DNA of 64,000 nt from Thiothrix fructosivorans (GTDB lineage Bacteria; Pseudomonadota; Gammaproteobacteria; Thiotrichales; Thiotrichaceae), in assembly GCF_017349355.1 (NCBI RefSeq), contig NZ_JAFMPM010000006.1:558001-622000 (forward strand), read 5' to 3'. Below the pieces are notes generated by a model. That model had not been told where the DNA came from and did not search any database. It worked only from the letters and a program-made list of their open reading frames with translations. Both the position numbers and the translations under genes were made by a program. This document shows, piece by piece, positions 16,406 through 27,378 of this stretch (position 1 is its first letter; every line of letters begins with the position of its first letter).

Positions 16406-18094
16406 TCAGCCACTTTTCAGGGTGGTCGGCAACCCACGGTTTACACGGCTGTGTAATTGTCGGTGACAGTCCGGGTGCATTAAGACCAAGTTCCGCGAGT
16501 CATCCGTACCCCCTTTTACCCGCCATATAACATGGTGGACGTGCCACCCTGTTTGCTTGGTCAGGTTTTGCCCACAAGCGGTACACTTGCCGTCCTGTGA
16601 GTGCCAGAGGTATTTGATCCTAGCGCCGTGGGCTTCCTCCTTGAAGTGGCGTTGAAACCGCTCCTCAAAGTATTCTTCCTGCGCCGGGTCATAGGGGTTC
16701 GCATCTGCCTTAATCTTGACATGCCGGACAATGGGAACAGAGGATGCCTTGAACAGGTCAAGCCACACCCCATTCCCTTTCCTGTCCAGCACCTTTACCC
16801 TAAACGTCCAGTTACACCCATTGTGGTGAGGCCAATACTTAGCCTTGACCCACATTTTGGGTTTGTTGGGGTGTCGCCGTCTTGCCCATTTCCATAGCTT
16901 TTTCCAGATGGCATGATCAACATCGGAAAATGTTTCCTTTGCCACTTGGTTTTTGTGGTACTCCGTCCATCCCCGTATTTTGGGGTTGAGGAGGCGGATC
17001 AGGTTTTCCTGTGTGGCGGTCTTATTACTGTCTATCAGTTGCCTGATGCCTGCCAAGAAGTTTTTAACGTTCTTCTTGGCAGGTTTGATCATCATCTTCC
17101 CGTTGTACTTGCGGAAATTCCAGCCCAGAAAGTCGAAACCTTCTGAGATGTTCACCACCTTGGTCTTTTCCGGTGAGAGGATTAGTCCCCTTGCCTCCAG
17201 AAACCGTTCAGTGATGGTTTTGGCTTCTTCCAGCACTTCCGGGCTTGTGCCCGTGATGATGAAGTCATCGGCATATCGGATATAATTGACCTTGGTCGCC
17301 CTGCCACGTCCAGTGATTTTTGGGAAGGCTTTAGCCAGTTTACCCGCCAATCCGTCCAGTGCCATGTTTGCCAGTACGGGGGATATGATACCGCCCTGTG
17401 GAGTGCCTGCTTCCGTATCGGAGCGCACCCCTTTCCACACGAACCCTGCCTTCAGCCATTTCCTGAGTATCGCCGTATCCGTAGGGATGTTGGCGAGCAA
17501 CCATTCATGGCTAATGTTATCAAAGCACCCGGCGATGTCTGCCTCCAATACCCACTTTGCCTGCGTTTTTTGCGCCATGCTGATGAATATCTGTTCCGCT
17601 GCGTCCTTGCAACCCCGTTTTGGCCTGAACCCGTATGAGTTCGGGTCGGCTGTGGTTTCCGAGATGGGTTCAAGGGCAAGCAAGTGAAGTGCTTGCATAG
17701 CCCTGTCTTTCATCGTCGGGATGCCTAACGGGCGTTGCTTGCCGTTTGCTTTGGGAATATATACCCGTCTCAGTGGCTGGGGCTTGTAGCCCCTGCGTTT
17801 GAGACCCACTATTGCTTTGGCTTTGGCCGGTGGAGTGTCCCAAGTTTCATTGTCCACCCCGGCAGTCTTTTTGCCGCTGTTTTCCGTGACACGTTTGACC
17901 GCCATGCATTTGGCGTAAAACGAGTGGGTCAGTAGCCATTGCAAGGATTTTGCCTTGCGGTGCTTCCCTTCCCGGATTGCCTTTGCAATACGCACTTGCA
18001 GCTTTTGGGTGGCCTGATGTGCTTTTGCCCGGTCAATTCCGTGCCAATCCACCACGCCATCGGGGGTGGCACACTTGGCTTGCGCTTCGTTCAT
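16406..18094 (-). CDS. ltrA: Group II intron reverse transcriptase/maturase with HNH
   Basis: This 562-residue intron-encoded protein helps the intron fold, splice and retrohome. The start MNEAQAKCATPDG is chosen because a perfect AGGAGG lies upstream; the frame is open further 5'. Reverse transcriptase blocks include PLGIPTMKDRAMQALHLLALEP, GFRPKRGC, EADIAGCFDNI, GTPQGGIISPVLAN and the catalytic YADD (about residue 272). A maturase X domain follows, then an HNH endonuclease with CTACGQ...HVHHVIWRVKGG...LVLMHPDCHRQLH. All key residues are present, so it may be mobile. Confidence 0.95.
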   Translation of the reverse strand: MNEAQAKCATPDGVVDWHGIDRAKAHQATQKLQVRIAKAIREGKHRKAKSLQWLLTHSFYAKCMAVKRVTENSGKKTAGVDNETWDTPPAKAKAIVGLKRRGYKPQPLRRVYIPKANGKQRPLGIPTMKDRAMQALHLLALEPISETTADPNSYGFRPKRGCKDAAEQIFISMAQKTQAKWVLEADIAGCFDNISHEWLLANIPTDTAILRKWLKAGFVWKGVRSDTEAGTPQGGIISPVLANMALDGLAGKLAKAFPKITGRGRATKVNYIRYADDFIITGTSPEVLEEAKTITERFLEARGLILSPEKTKVVNISEGFDFLGWNFRKYNGKMMIKPAKKNVKNFLAGIRQLIDSNKTATQENLIRLLNPKIRGWTEYHKNQVAKETFSDVDHAIWKKLWKWARRRHPNKPKMWVKAKYWPHHNGCNWTFRVKVLDRKGNGVWLDLFKASSVPIVRHVKIKADANPYDPAQEEYFEERFQRHFKEEAHGARIKYLWHSQDGKCTACGQNLTKQTGWHVHHVIWRVKGGTDDSRNLVLMHPDCHRQLHSRVNRGLPTTLKSG

Positions 18095-18929
18095 TTGTCC
18101 AACCTCCTGTAAAAATCCTACAAACTCTCCTGCAAAGAGAGACCCGCCAGAAGTCTGCACCCTTTTGGGCAGGGTGATGTTTCAACCCCTGTCCACCCCA
18201 TTACAGAGTGGCATTCGCTTTTTCTGGCATCCCATACCCGCATTCCCATCGGCTTCCCTTACGGTCGGCTTGCCATTGCTGGCGGGGATACGGGCTTATC
18301 CTGTTCCACTTGAGTGACAATGATGGGGTAGACCCTGCCTGTTCACCGATGGCTGTTGTGTCCGCGTAATCCCATGGAGGAGGGGATTAACCAGCCATTT
18401 GCCTTTTGGCTCAAGCTTGTCAGCATCTTTAGCTCGTTCTGCTTTACGATGTTTATCAGCAGTTCACTTTCGTTAGTCATACCATCAAGCCTAGCTCCCA
18501 TCCGCATTGATGCTTACAGATAGCGTGTTTCCTCACGAAACCTACGCCGCCTTATGGCAGGTTACTTTGTCCTGACCGCTTCACACCGCACCGTTACCAG
18601 CACCGCATGGGTCAGTAGGCTACTGGTGGCGAAACACCAGGTTTCTCTTTTGCTTTTGACAAATGAAACAATCACTTAAGAGGCATCAGGTCGCACCCTC
18701 CGCAGGCAGACACCGTGGAACTCACGGCGTATTCTTGCAAATTCTTGGCGGCGTTGATGTCACGGTCATGGATAGTACCGCAAACGGGGCAAGTCCATTC
18801 ACGTACCGACAGCGGCAACTTGTCCACTTTATGCCCACAGCCAGAAGCAGAACACGTCTTACTGGAGGCAAAAAACCGATCAGCCACCACGACCACCGCA
18901 CCCCGCCTATCGGCTTTGTATTCCAGTTG

Positions 18930-19194
18930 CGGTTATCGCTGCGCACTCTGCTACATACGCGATAAAGAAGGGCATGAGGTGGATTTCGCCATTTTGCAGG
19001 ATGGTGTGCTGGAAGAATTGATTGAAGTGACATACAGCGATGCTGGCATTTCGCCTTCGCTGCGTTATTTCACTGAACGCCTTAAGCCTAAGCGGGCGAC
19101 GCAAATTGTCGCCACGTTGGATAAGCCGTATGACAAGGATAGTATTCGTGTGACTAACCCGTTTCGGTACTTTGCCGATGTGGATTATCAGTAA
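18930..19194 (+). pseudogene. 3' remnant of a DUF4143 AAA ATPase
   Basis: The frame reads CGYRCALCYIRDKEGHEVDFAILQDGVLEELIEVTYSD and on to ADVDYQ at the stop. This is the C-terminal PD-(D/E)XK-like part of AAA_14/DUF4143 ATPases (E..DF and E.K/T motifs). The N-terminal 280 or so residues, with the ATPase, are absent. The remnant abuts the broken tnpB, so the IS insertion and later loss probably removed the rest. Confidence 0.7.
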
Positions 19195-19206
19195 TCGTAA
19201 TAATCT

Positions 19207-19779
19207 TTACTGCTCTCGAATGTGTCTCAAGAGTGCAGGATAAAATTCTTGAAAATCTAGCATGAATGCCGTTTCGTGTTGCTGCAACAATTCCACCGCA
19301 GCAGCTAGTTCAACCGGTCTTTTCATACGCTGTGCAATCCTGCCCAGACTTTGCTGAATGCCTTCATGGGTGGAATAGGTATTCAACCATTGCTGCTCGA
19401 TCATCCGTTGCACGACATTTTGCCCGCTGCTTGGCAGTTCGGGTATTTGTCGCTTCAGCTCGTTGTGAATATCCCGAATAAACGCATCTAACGGTTGTTG
19501 CGTATAGTTATGCCAATGATAACTCAAGCAATAATCGTAAAAAATATCGACTAACACGCCCGCAAAGCGTGTGTAGGGCGGTGAAATATAGGTTTTACTG
19601 CGTTGCACGACCGGGTGACGATCGGTGAAATGGTCAATGGCTTGATGCAGCTTAATCGCGTGTTGTTGTGCGGGTGTGAATAGGGCGAGGTTGCTGGGAT
19701 TCACAATGTCGGGTAATAAACTGCCTGTTCGATCCGCATCGACTACGCTGGCTATGTGTAAGTGTGCTAACCAATTCAT
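19207..19779 (-). CDS. acpH: ACP phosphodiesterase (AcpH, DUF479)
   Basis: The 190-residue protein starts MNWLAHLHIA, has GSLLPDIV near residue 20 and the HD-like metal motif AIDHFTDRHPVV. These are typical of AcpH, which removes the 4'-phosphopantetheine arm from acyl carrier protein. The C-terminal half is helical. Length matches E. coli AcpH (193). It lies downstream of the glycogen operon on the same strand but behind a strong hairpin, so it is probably a separate unit. Confidence 0.9.
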   Translation of the reverse strand: MNWLAHLHIASVVDADRTGSLLPDIVNPSNLALFTPAQQHAIKLHQAIDHFTDRHPVVQRSKTYISPPYTRFAGVLVDIFYDYCLSYHWHNYTQQPLDAFIRDIHNELKRQIPELPSSGQNVVQRMIEQQWLNTYSTHEGIQQSLGRIAQRMKRPVELAAAVELLQQHETAFMLDFQEFYPALLRHIREQ

Positions 19780-19806
19780 TTATCAGAGTTTCCCTGCTAA
19801 AACGAC

Positions 19807-19834
19807 GTAGGGGCGAAAAATTTTTCGCCCCTAC
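19807..19834. terminator. Perfect 28-base palindrome ending the glycogen operon
   Basis: The arms gtaggggcgaaaaa (19807-19820) and tttttcgcccctac (19821-19834) are exactly complementary, with A- and T-runs at the tip. It stands between the glgP stop and the acpH start, both on the minus strand, and would act in either direction. It may also be a dispersed repeat element. Confidence 0.6.
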
Positions 19835-19861
19835 CAAGATGCAACATCTGCGTGGGATGGC

Positions 19862-22363
19862 TTAATCCCCGTTGCCATTCCCCGGCTTCAGCTTCCAAAT
19901 ATCGCGGTTATATTCCGCCATCGTGCGGTCAGTGGAGAAGAACCCGCTGCTTGCCGTATTCAGAATACTCATGCGCGTCCAATGTTCCTGATCTTGCCAG
20001 GCTACCGCGACATGTTCTTGCGCATTCACGTAGCTGCGGAAATCCGCCAGCGTCATCCACGGGTCGTTGCTACTGAGCAGCGCATCCAACACCATGTCGA
20101 AAATGCCCGGTTCGGTCATGTTGAAGTGACCGCTGCGGATCAGCTCAATTACCCCGCGCAAATCCTCATCCTGTTCCACGTAATGCCACGGATGGTAGCA
20201 ATGGCGTAATTCATCCACATCATCCGCCCGCAAGCCGAACAGGAAGAAGTTAGGTTCGCCCACGGCTTCCAAAATTTCGATATTCGCACCGTCATACGTG
20301 CCGATGGTCAATGCGCCGTTCATCATGAACTTCATATTGCCCGTGCCAGACGCTTCCTTGCCTGCGGTAGAAATTTGTTCGGATAAATTCGCGGCGGGCG
20401 CAATGATTTCCATGCTCGACACCCGATAGTTGGGGATGAAGGCGACTTTCAAACGCCCATCCACATCAGGGTCGTTATTGACCACTTCCGCCACGCTGTT
20501 GATTAGCTTGATAATGCGCTTTGCCATTGCGTAACCGGGGGCGGCTTTCCCGCCGATCAATACGCAACGGTCTGCCCAATGATCCAGCTTGCCGAGTTTG
20601 ATACGGCGATACAAATGCACCACATGCAGCAGGTTCAGTAATTGGCGTTTGTATTCGTGAATCCGTTTCACTTGCACATCGAACAGGGCATTCGGGTTGA
20701 AATCGACCCCGCATTCTTTCTTCACCAAAGCCGCCAAACGTTGCTTGTTGGCGTATTTCACCTCACGCCATTGCGCATGAAACGCGGTGTATTCCGGCCC
20801 TGCCAACGGCTTGAGTTTTTCCAACTGGCTTAAATCGCGAATCCAGCCGTCGCCAATGTGTTCACTGATCAACGCCGTCATGCCAGGGTTGGCATGAGCC
20901 ACCCAACGCCGTGGGGTGACACCATTGGTTTTATTGTTGAATTTGTCCGGCCAGAGCTGGTAGAAATCGTGGAACAAGCCATCCACCAGCAATTGCGAAT
21001 GCAACGCTGCCACGCCATTCACCGAGAAACTGCCCACAATCGCTAGCCATGCCATGCGTACTTGTTGCGAACTACCTTCTTCGATGATCGACATGCGGCG
21101 TTGGCGTTCGGTATCGCCTGGCCATTTCATTGCCACTTGGCGCAAGAAACGTGCATTGATTTCGTAGATAATTTCCAGCAAGCGTGGCAACAGTTTGGCA
21201 AATAAATGCACTGCCCAGCGTTCCAGCGCTTCCGGCAGCAAAGTGTGGTTGGTGTACGCCATGCAGTTGGACGTAATCGCCCAAGCATCATCCCAACCCA
21301 AGCCTTTGTCATCCATCAATATACGCATTAATTCCGCGACCGCAATGGTCGGGTGCGTATCGTTCATTTGGAAAACGTGTTCGGCAGCAAACTGACTGTA
21401 ATCACGATTGCCCTGACGTTCCCACAAGCGGATCGCGTCTTTCAAGCTGGCAGAGGCGAGGAAATATTGCTGACGTAAGCGCAATTCCTTACCGTTTTCG
21501 CTGCTGTCGTTGGGGTAGAGCACCATCGAAATGTGTTCGGCGTGGTTCTTGGCTTCGACCGCTTCGGTATAACTGCCTGCATTGAATTCGTCGAGGTTGA
21601 ATTCATCCGTCGCGGTGGCTTTCCACAAGCGCAAGGTGTTCACGGTGCCGTTTTTATAGCCGGAAATCGGCATGTCAAACGGTACGGCGAGTACGTCATT
21701 GGTCCCGACCCAACGCACGCGTTGCTTGCCACTGTGGTCAAGGAAATGTTCGGTATAACCGCCAAATTGCACCTTCTGACTGTATTCGGCACGTTCCAAT
21801 TCCCACGGATTTGGGTCACGCAGCCAATGGTCAGGGTCTTCGATCTGGTAGCCGTTTTCAATGTGTTGGCGGAACATGCCGTATTCGTAGCGAATCCCGT
21901 AACCTACTACCGGTAAACGCAGCGTGGCACAACTGTCCATAAAACACGCTGCTAAGCGCCCTAAGCCACCGTTACCTAAACCCGCATCCGGTTCTTGCTC
22001 GGACACTTCTTCCAGATCGGTGCAATAGTTTAGCAATGCTGTTTTGGTCGGTTCACCAATATCGAGGTTCAGCAAGTTATTGCCGAGTGAACGCCCAATC
22101 AAAAATTCCAGCGACATGTAGTAAGCACGGCGGCGACCCGGTTGCAGGTAATCGCCCCACGTCCCGCGCCAATCCACCATCAAACGATCCCGCAAGGTGT
22201 AAGCCAGTGCTTGATATAAATAAACCGATGGACACCCCTGAAAGCGTCCCAGATGGTACGAGAGGTAACGCTGAAAATCATTGCCCAAGGCTTCCGCATC
22301 ATTTGGGAGCGGATCGAGCGGTACGGGTACATAAGGGATGTGGTGTGAAAACTGTTCTGTCAC
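19862..22363 (-). CDS. glgP: Glycogen phosphorylase
   Basis: This 833-residue GT35 enzyme releases glucose-1-phosphate from alpha-1,4-glucan chains. The PLP-binding segment [30 protein letters not shown] (Schiff-base Lys in NMKFM) is intact. The N-terminal [15 protein letters not shown] and the substrate loop [16 protein letters not shown] are present. Length fits the alpha-glucan phosphorylase family. It is the last gene of the operon and overlaps glgA by 4 bases. Confidence 0.97.
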   Translation of the reverse strand: MTEQFSHHIPYVPVPLDPLPNDAEALGNDFQRYLSYHLGRFQGCPSVYLYQALAYTLRDRLMVDWRGTWGDYLQPGRRRAYYMSLEFLIGRSLGNNLLNLDIGEPTKTALLNYCTDLEEVSEQEPDAGLGNGGLGRLAACFMDSCATLRLPVVGYGIRYEYGMFRQHIENGYQIEDPDHWLRDPNPWELERAEYSQKVQFGGYTEHFLDHSGKQRVRWVGTNDVLAVPFDMPISGYKNGTVNTLRLWKATATDEFNLDEFNAGSYTEAVEAKNHAEHISMVLYPNDSSENGKELRLRQQYFLASASLKDAIRLWERQGNRDYSQFAAEHVFQMNDTHPTIAVAELMRILMDDKGLGWDDAWAITSNCMAYTNHTLLPEALERWAVHLFAKLLPRLLEIIYEINARFLRQVAMKWPGDTERQRRMSIIEEGSSQQVRMAWLAIVGSFSVNGVAALHSQLLVDGLFHDFYQLWPDKFNNKTNGVTPRRWVAHANPGMTALISEHIGDGWIRDLSQLEKLKPLAGPEYTAFHAQWREVKYANKQRLAALVKKECGVDFNPNALFDVQVKRIHEYKRQLLNLLHVVHLYRRIKLGKLDHWADRCVLIGGKAAPGYAMAKRIIKLINSVAEVVNNDPDVDGRLKVAFIPNYRVSSMEIIAPAANLSEQISTAGKEASGTGNMKFMMNGALTIGTYDGANIEILEAVGEPNFFLFGLRADDVDELRHCYHPWHYVEQDEDLRGVIELIRSGHFNMTEPGIFDMVLDALLSSNDPWMTLADFRSYVNAQEHVAVAWQDQEHWTRMSILNTASSGFFSTDRTMAEYNRDIWKLKPGNGNGD

Positions 22364-23835
22364 TGTGAGGCTCCTTTCTTGTATAACGCCAAATAGGCGG
22401 CGGCGCTGTTATCCCATCCGAAAGCATGTTTCATGCCAGTTGTCTGGATGTGTTGCCAGACAGTTGGCTGGTAAAAGTAATCAATGGCTCGCAAGATCGT
22501 ACCCTTCAGCGCACTGGTCAGCGGTTCATGGAACACAAAACCATCCGCAATGCCCTGCTCCAGATTCACGGCGGACGTATCCACCACCGTATCTGCCAGC
22601 CCACCGGTATGCAGCACAAGCGGTGGCGTGCCATAGCGCAAGCTGTACATCTGGTTTAGCCCGCACGGCTCAAAGCGTGACGGCATCAAAAACATATCCG
22701 CCCCCGCTTCCAGCAAATGCGCGAGTTGCTCGTCATAGCCGATGAACACGAACACGCGTTCAGGGTGTTGCGCTGCCAATTCCCGCAAACGTTGCTCAAA
22801 ATAGCCATGCCCAGCGCCGATCAGTACGAAACGGGCGTCGGTACTTGCCAGCAAACTGGGGATGGCGTTGATGATTAAATCTACGCCTTTTTGTTCTACC
22901 AAACGGCTGACCATGCCCAATAACGGGAATGGCAGGTGTTCAGCCGGATTTTTCACCCCAAAACGTTGCAGCAAGGCCGCTTTGTTCTGGCTTTTACCCG
23001 GCTGGATAGCGTCGGCAGAGTAATGTGCGGGCAATTGCGGGTCTGTTGCCGGATTCCACACGTCGTTATCCACGCCATTAAGAATGCCGTGCAACTTGTA
23101 ACTGCGCGATTGCAGCAAGCCATCCATGCCGTAGCCAAACGCGGGGGTACAAATTTCGCGTGCATACGTCGGGCTAACCGTCGTTACCACATCCGAATAC
23201 ACGATACCCGCTTTCAGCATCGAAAAGCCGCCGTAGAATTCCGCCCCTTCCGCTGACCACCAGTAGCTCGGTAGGTGCAGATTCACGAAATCGGCTTGCG
23301 AAAAATGCCCGCCGTAAGCCATATTGTGAATGGTGAACACGCGCTGTGGGCGTTGCGGCAACATATCCAGAAACGCAGGCACTAAGCCGGTTTGCCAGTC
23401 GTGCGCGTGTACCACATCCGGTGTCCAGCCAATCCCTAGCGCATCCCGCGCCAATTCGGCGGCAGCGCGGGAAAATACCGTGAAACGTTCGGCATTATCC
23501 GCCCAATCATAGCCATTCGGTTGCAAATACGGGTTGCCGGGGCGATCAAACAGCGCCGGGCAATCCACAATCCACAGCGGGAACGGGTAATCAGGGTGCT
23601 GGCTTTGCAGAATACGCACTGTGTGTACTTGCCCCGCGCCTTGCAATTCCAGCCAGCCGAGGATTTGCACGCTGCGTAACTTACGCAATAACTCGCGGTA
23701 GCCGGGCAGTAACAGGCGCACATCCACATCCGCCCGTTGCAATGCCACTGGCAAGCTATACGCGACATCACCCAATCCGCCGGTTTTCACCAAGGGGTAG
23801 GCTTCACTGGTCACAAACAATAATTTCATCAACAA
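22360..23835 (-). CDS. glgA: Glycogen synthase (ADP-glucose)
   Basis: This 491-residue GT5 enzyme extends alpha-1,4-glucan with ADP-glucose. The ADP-glucose loop [13 protein letters not shown] lies at residues about 17-30. Also present are the catalytic region [28 protein letters not shown], and the second GG-type motif [32 protein letters not shown]. It overlaps both neighbours (glgB by about 7 bases, glgP by 4), a sign of coupled translation. Confidence 0.97.
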   Translation of the reverse strand: MLMKLLFVTSEAYPLVKTGGLGDVAYSLPVALQRADVDVRLLLPGYRELLRKLRSVQILGWLELQGAGQVHTVRILQSQHPDYPFPLWIVDCPALFDRPGNPYLQPNGYDWADNAERFTVFSRAAAELARDALGIGWTPDVVHAHDWQTGLVPAFLDMLPQRPQRVFTIHNMAYGGHFSQADFVNLHLPSYWWSAEGAEFYGGFSMLKAGIVYSDVVTTVSPTYAREICTPAFGYGMDGLLQSRSYKLHGILNGVDNDVWNPATDPQLPAHYSADAIQPGKSQNKAALLQRFGVKNPAEHLPFPLLGMVSRLVEQKGVDLIINAIPSLLASTDARFVLIGAGHGYFEQRLRELAAQHPERVFVFIGYDEQLAHLLEAGADMFLMPSRFEPCGLNQMYSLRYGTPPLVLHTGGLADTVVDTSAVNLEQGIADGFVFHEPLTSALKGTILRAIDYFYQPTVWQHIQTTGMKHAFGWDNSAAAYLALYKKGASQ

Positions 23836-25997
23836 GCCCGTAAAAACAGCGCCGCGAGAGGCGGCAGAGTAACCGTGACGGAATGTTCAAAGCCCATCCA
23901 CGCGTGATTTTGCACCGGAATCATGCCCGCATTGCCACAATTGCTGCCGCCGTAATAGCTCGAATCGGTATTCAGCACTTCGCAGTAATTGGTCGCAGCG
24001 GGTACGCCAATGCGGTAGTCATACCGCGGCACAGGCGTAAAGTTTAGCAATATAATCAACTTATCGTCAGGGTTTTCGCCGTGGCGAATCAGGCTGAGAA
24101 TCGACTGATCCGAATCGTGGCAATCAATCCACTGGAAGCCGCGTCCGTCAAAATCGTAGTGATGCAACGCCGCTTCTTGCCGATACAAGCCGTTCAAATC
24201 GCGCAGCAAATGGCGAATGCTATCGTGTGCTGGAAAGCTGCACAGCGCCCAATCCAGTTCTTTTTTCACGTTCCATTCTGCCCACTGCCCGAATTCACTG
24301 CCCATAAACAGCAGCTTTTTACCGGGGTGCGCGTAATGCCACGCGTAAAACAGCCGCAAGTTGGCGAAGGCTTGCCAGTAATCCCCCGGCATTTTATCCA
24401 GCATACTGTGCTTCAAATGCACCACTTCGTCATGCGAGAGTGGCAGCACAAAGTTTTCCGCGTAAGCGTACATTTGGCTGAAGGTCAGCAAGTTGTGGTG
24501 GTATTTGCGGTGGATGGGGTTTTGCTCAATGTACTTGAGGTTGTCGTTCATCCAACCCATGTTCCATTTCATGCTGAAACCCAAGCCGCCGATTTCCACG
24601 GGGCGCGATACCGCAGGCCATGAGGTGGATTCTTCCGCAATCGTTAATACGCCGGGGAAATAGCCATGCACCACGGTATTCATTTCACGCAGGAACGCAA
24701 TCGCCTCAATGTTTTCGCGCCCACCGTACTGGTTTGGCAACCATTCGCCCGCTTTGCGCGAATAGTCCAAATACAGCATTGAAGCCACCGCATCCACCCG
24801 CAGCCCGTCAATGTGGAATTCATCAATCCAATACAGCGCATTGGAAATCAGAAAGTTTTTCACCTCATTGCGCCCGAAATCGAAAATCAGCGTACCCCAA
24901 TCCTGATGTTCACCCCGGCGCGGATCTGCGTGTTCGTAGAGCGGTTCGCCCGTGAATTTTGCCAGCGCAAAATCATCTTTGGGAAAATGCGCCGGTACCC
25001 AATCCAGCAATACGCCAATGCCTGCGACGTGGCAGGCATCCACGAAAGCGCGGAAATCATCTGGCGTACCGTAACGGGCGGTAGGCGCGTAGTAGCCAGA
25101 GACTTGATAACCCCACGATTCATCCAACGGGTGTTCCGCGACGGGCATTAATTCGATATGGGTGTAATTCAAATCAGTGACGTAGGGAATCAGCGTGGCG
25201 GCTAATTCTGCCCACGAATAGAAACGCTCGTCGGGGTGTTTGCGCCATGAACCGGGGTGCAATTCGTACACGCTCATCGGTTGATGTTGCCAATCAAACT
25301 GTTCACGCGCAGCAATCCATGCGCTATCTTGCCAAGGATGCGGGACATCGTTGGGAACGCGGGACGTGGTTTCAGGGCGCATGAACATTTGCTGTGCATA
25401 CGGGTCGGTTTTGACCACGATGGCATCGTGTCGATTGAGGATTTCGTATTTGTAAGACGTACCGACTGCAATGCCGGGGATAAAAATTTCCCACACACCA
25501 GAATCGCCGCGCACGCGCATTGGGTGACAACGACCATCCCACGCATTGAAATCGCCGATCACGCTAACGCGTTTGACCGCCGGAGCCCAGACCGCAAACA
25601 ACGTGCCTGCGATACCATCGACGCTGCTGGCGTGTGAACCGAGTACTTTCCACGCGTGGTGATGGCGACCTTGCCCGAGGAGATGCAGGTCAAGGTCGCC
25701 CACCTGTGCAGCAAACGTGTAGGGACAGACGGCATCGTGCCAGTTGCCCGATTGTTTGTCCTGCCAGCTTAGGGCGGGGTGCGAGGGAGCAGTGTCAGTC
25801 GGAGAGGGTAGCCTCGCTTCAAAACAATCAGTACCTTCTAGGCGTGTCATCAGTCCATGCCCGACGACGTTAACCGCTTCAGCGGCAGGCATGAAAGTAC
25901 GCAGCACCCAGTTGCCATCCGGTAGCGGATGCCATCCCAGCCAATCAAACGGGTCGTGATGTGTGCCTTGTTGTATCCGACGTAAGTTCTCGTTCAT
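23829..25997 (-). CDS. glgB: 1,4-alpha-glucan branching enzyme
   Basis: The GH13 branching enzyme, about 722 residues from [10 protein letters not shown], makes alpha-1,6 branches. I prefer this ATG to the one at 26024 because AGGGA precedes it. An N-terminal CBM48 pair comes first ([34 protein letters not shown]). The GH13 core follows, with [13 protein letters not shown], the nucleophile region [17 protein letters not shown], the acid [12 protein letters not shown] and [15 protein letters not shown]. The length with two N-terminal modules matches E. coli GlgB. Its start overlaps the end of malQ. Confidence 0.97.
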   Translation of the reverse strand: MNENLRRIQQGTHHDPFDWLGWHPLPDGNWVLRTFMPAAEAVNVVGHGLMTRLEGTDCFEARLPSPTDTAPSHPALSWQDKQSGNWHDAVCPYTFAAQVGDLDLHLLGQGRHHHAWKVLGSHASSVDGIAGTLFAVWAPAVKRVSVIGDFNAWDGRCHPMRVRGDSGVWEIFIPGIAVGTSYKYEILNRHDAIVVKTDPYAQQMFMRPETTSRVPNDVPHPWQDSAWIAAREQFDWQHQPMSVYELHPGSWRKHPDERFYSWAELAATLIPYVTDLNYTHIELMPVAEHPLDESWGYQVSGYYAPTARYGTPDDFRAFVDACHVAGIGVLLDWVPAHFPKDDFALAKFTGEPLYEHADPRRGEHQDWGTLIFDFGRNEVKNFLISNALYWIDEFHIDGLRVDAVASMLYLDYSRKAGEWLPNQYGGRENIEAIAFLREMNTVVHGYFPGVLTIAEESTSWPAVSRPVEIGGLGFSMKWNMGWMNDNLKYIEQNPIHRKYHHNLLTFSQMYAYAENFVLPLSHDEVVHLKHSMLDKMPGDYWQAFANLRLFYAWHYAHPGKKLLFMGSEFGQWAEWNVKKELDWALCSFPAHDSIRHLLRDLNGLYRQEAALHHYDFDGRGFQWIDCHDSDQSILSLIRHGENPDDKLIILLNFTPVPRYDYRIGVPAATNYCEVLNTDSSYYGGSNCGNAGMIPVQNHAWMGFEHSVTVTLPPLAALFLRAC

Positions 25998-27378
25998 TTC
26001 GCTGGTGTCCCTGTAGTTTTTCATGCAATTGTGATGCCAGAGTATCCGGTATGTCTGACCAGTCGAAGCGCCACAGCCAATTGTTGTCGACCGTGCCGGG
26101 AATATTCATACGAGCAGCGCTGCCCAGATGCAACAAGTCTTGCAGGGGAATGATGGCAAGCAAGGCGCGGCTATCGAAAATGGTGTCGAGCATCGCATCC
26201 GTCACCTGCGCGGCATCCTGAATGCCTAACACCCACAAAACGTGTTGCTGTGCTTCCTCACTTAAGCTGGTAAACCAACCCTGTAAGGTATCGTTATCGT
26301 GTGTTCCCGTGTAATACACGGTGTTCTCGCGTACATTGTGCGGTTTGTGCGGGTTATCGTCAAAGTGATCAAAGCCGAATTGCAATACACTCATGCCGGG
26401 TAGACCGTATTTGTCGCGCAATGCCGTCACTTCTGGGGTAATCACGCCCAAATCTTCGGCAACCAGCGGAATATTACCCATGCTCGCTTGCAGGCTTTCC
26501 AGCATGGCATCACCTGCCACTTTCTGCCAATAACCGTTGATAGCAGTTGGTTCGGTTGATGGAATCATCCAGCTTGCTTCTAGCCCCCGGAAGTGATCCA
26601 AACGTACCAAATCGAAAAATTCAAAGTGATAGGCAAGACGCTGTTGCCACCACTGGAAGTTTTCCGTCTGCATGTATGCCCAGTCGTAGTGCGGATTGCC
26701 CCAACGCTGCCCCGTTTCGGAGAAGTAGTCGGGGGGAACACCCGTGACAAACGTGGGGGCGCCGTTTTCATTCAGTAAGAAACGTTCGGGGTGCGCCCAC
26801 ACGTCCGCGCTGTCGTAAGCGACGAAGATGGGCATGTCGCCGAAGAGTGCTACACCGCGTGCCGTGGCATAAGTGCGTAAGGCTTGCCATTGCAGCCAGC
26901 AGTCGTATTGCTCGTGGATAATGGCTGCCAAAGCTTCGGCGTGTTCGCCGCGTGCCGCAAACAGGGTTTTGGGGTCACGCAGGCGTAAGGGTTCTGACCA
27001 TTCGCTCCATTCCTGCCCCTGATATTGCTGTTTGAGCACCATAAACAGGGCGTAGTCTTCGACCCAATGTTTTTGGTTGTCGTACCACGCATCGAAAGTA
27101 CAGGGCTGCTGCGCAGTTCCCTCCATCCCCAACCCTTCCCCCGCAAGGGGTGAAGGGGGCAAAGAAAATAAATTAGGGTTTACGGCAAACGCAGACGCGC
27201 ATTGATACGGCGAAAGCCCTGCCAACGGCACACCCAGTGGCAACATTTGCCAGACCTTAAAGCCTGCTTCCGCCAGCCAATCGACCCAGCGGTACGCATC
27301 CGCATCCAGCTTGCCACTTGGCAAGGACGTTGGGTGCAACAATACGCCAGCCGCCCGTCCGATATTGTGTATGCCCAT
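25945..27378 (-). CDS. malQ: 4-alpha-glucanotransferase (amylomaltase)
   Basis: This 477-residue GH77 enzyme moves maltodextrin segments between chains. It begins with RAAGVLLHPTSLPSG and has WQMLPLGVPL, GDMPIFVAYDSADVW, VRLDHFRGLEASWMIP (nucleophile Asp), PLVAEDLGVITPEV (acid Glu) and YTGTHDNDTLQGWF. It sits between GH57 and glgB. Its start codon overlaps the GH57 stop (TGATG). It probably rescues short maltodextrins left by GlgP or the GH57 enzyme. Confidence 0.96.
   Translation of the reverse strand: MGIHNIGRAAGVLLHPTSLPSGKLDADAYRWVDWLAEAGFKVWQMLPLGVPLAGLSPYQCASAFAVNPNLFSLPPSPLAGEGLGMEGTAQQPCTFDAWYDNQKHWVEDYALFMVLKQQYQGQEWSEWSEPLRLRDPKTLFAARGEHAEALAAIIHEQYDCWLQWQALRTYATARGVALFGDMPIFVAYDSADVWAHPERFLLNENGAPTFVTGVPPDYFSETGQRWGNPHYDWAYMQTENFQWWQQRLAYHFEFFDLVRLDHFRGLEASWMIPSTEPTAINGYWQKVAGDAMLESLQASMGNIPLVAEDLGVITPEVTALRDKYGLPGMSVLQFGFDHFDDNPHKPHNVRENTVYYTGTHDNDTLQGWFTSLSEEAQQHVLWVLGIQDAAQVTDAMLDTIFDSRALLAIIPLQDLLHLGSAARMNIPGTVDNNWLWRFDWSDIPDTLASQLHEKLQGHQRNERELTSDTTRHTSRPV

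Larger units (their letters stand above)
16321..18696 (-). mobile_element. Group II intron with maturase (2376 bp)
   Basis: The predicted 5' end is GTGCGACC, reading down from 18696, and the 3' end is CTTACCCGAC, ending at 16321. Both are of the usual bacterial group II form. Between them lie about 600 bases of structured RNA (domains I-III), the maturase gene in domain IV, and domains V and VI. Splicing would restore the reading frame of the tnpB remnant in which it sits, in sense orientation. That independently supports the boundaries. Confidence 0.85.
16236..18932 (-). pseudogene. TnpB 3' remnant split by a group II intron
   Basis: The first exon (about 18932-18697) encodes the TnpB C-terminal region (EYKADRRGAVVVVADRFF), the zinc-ribbon CSASGCGHKVDKL...CPVCGTIHDRD, and NAAKNLQEYAVSSTVSACG. 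The second exon (16320-16236) reads GAGSRCKPKVKPAPMKQEF to a stop, a usual TnpB tail. Joining them at the predicted splice sites gives one continuous frame. Everything upstream of about 18932, including the RuvC Asp and Glu, is lost, with an in-frame stop at 18933. The gene is dead, but the intron insertion left its frame intact. Confidence 0.8.

Noticed and set aside
18663-18965. 100-residue plus-strand ORF across the intron 5' end
   Set aside because: It is a shadow of the tnpB remnant on the other strand and crosses the intron boundary.
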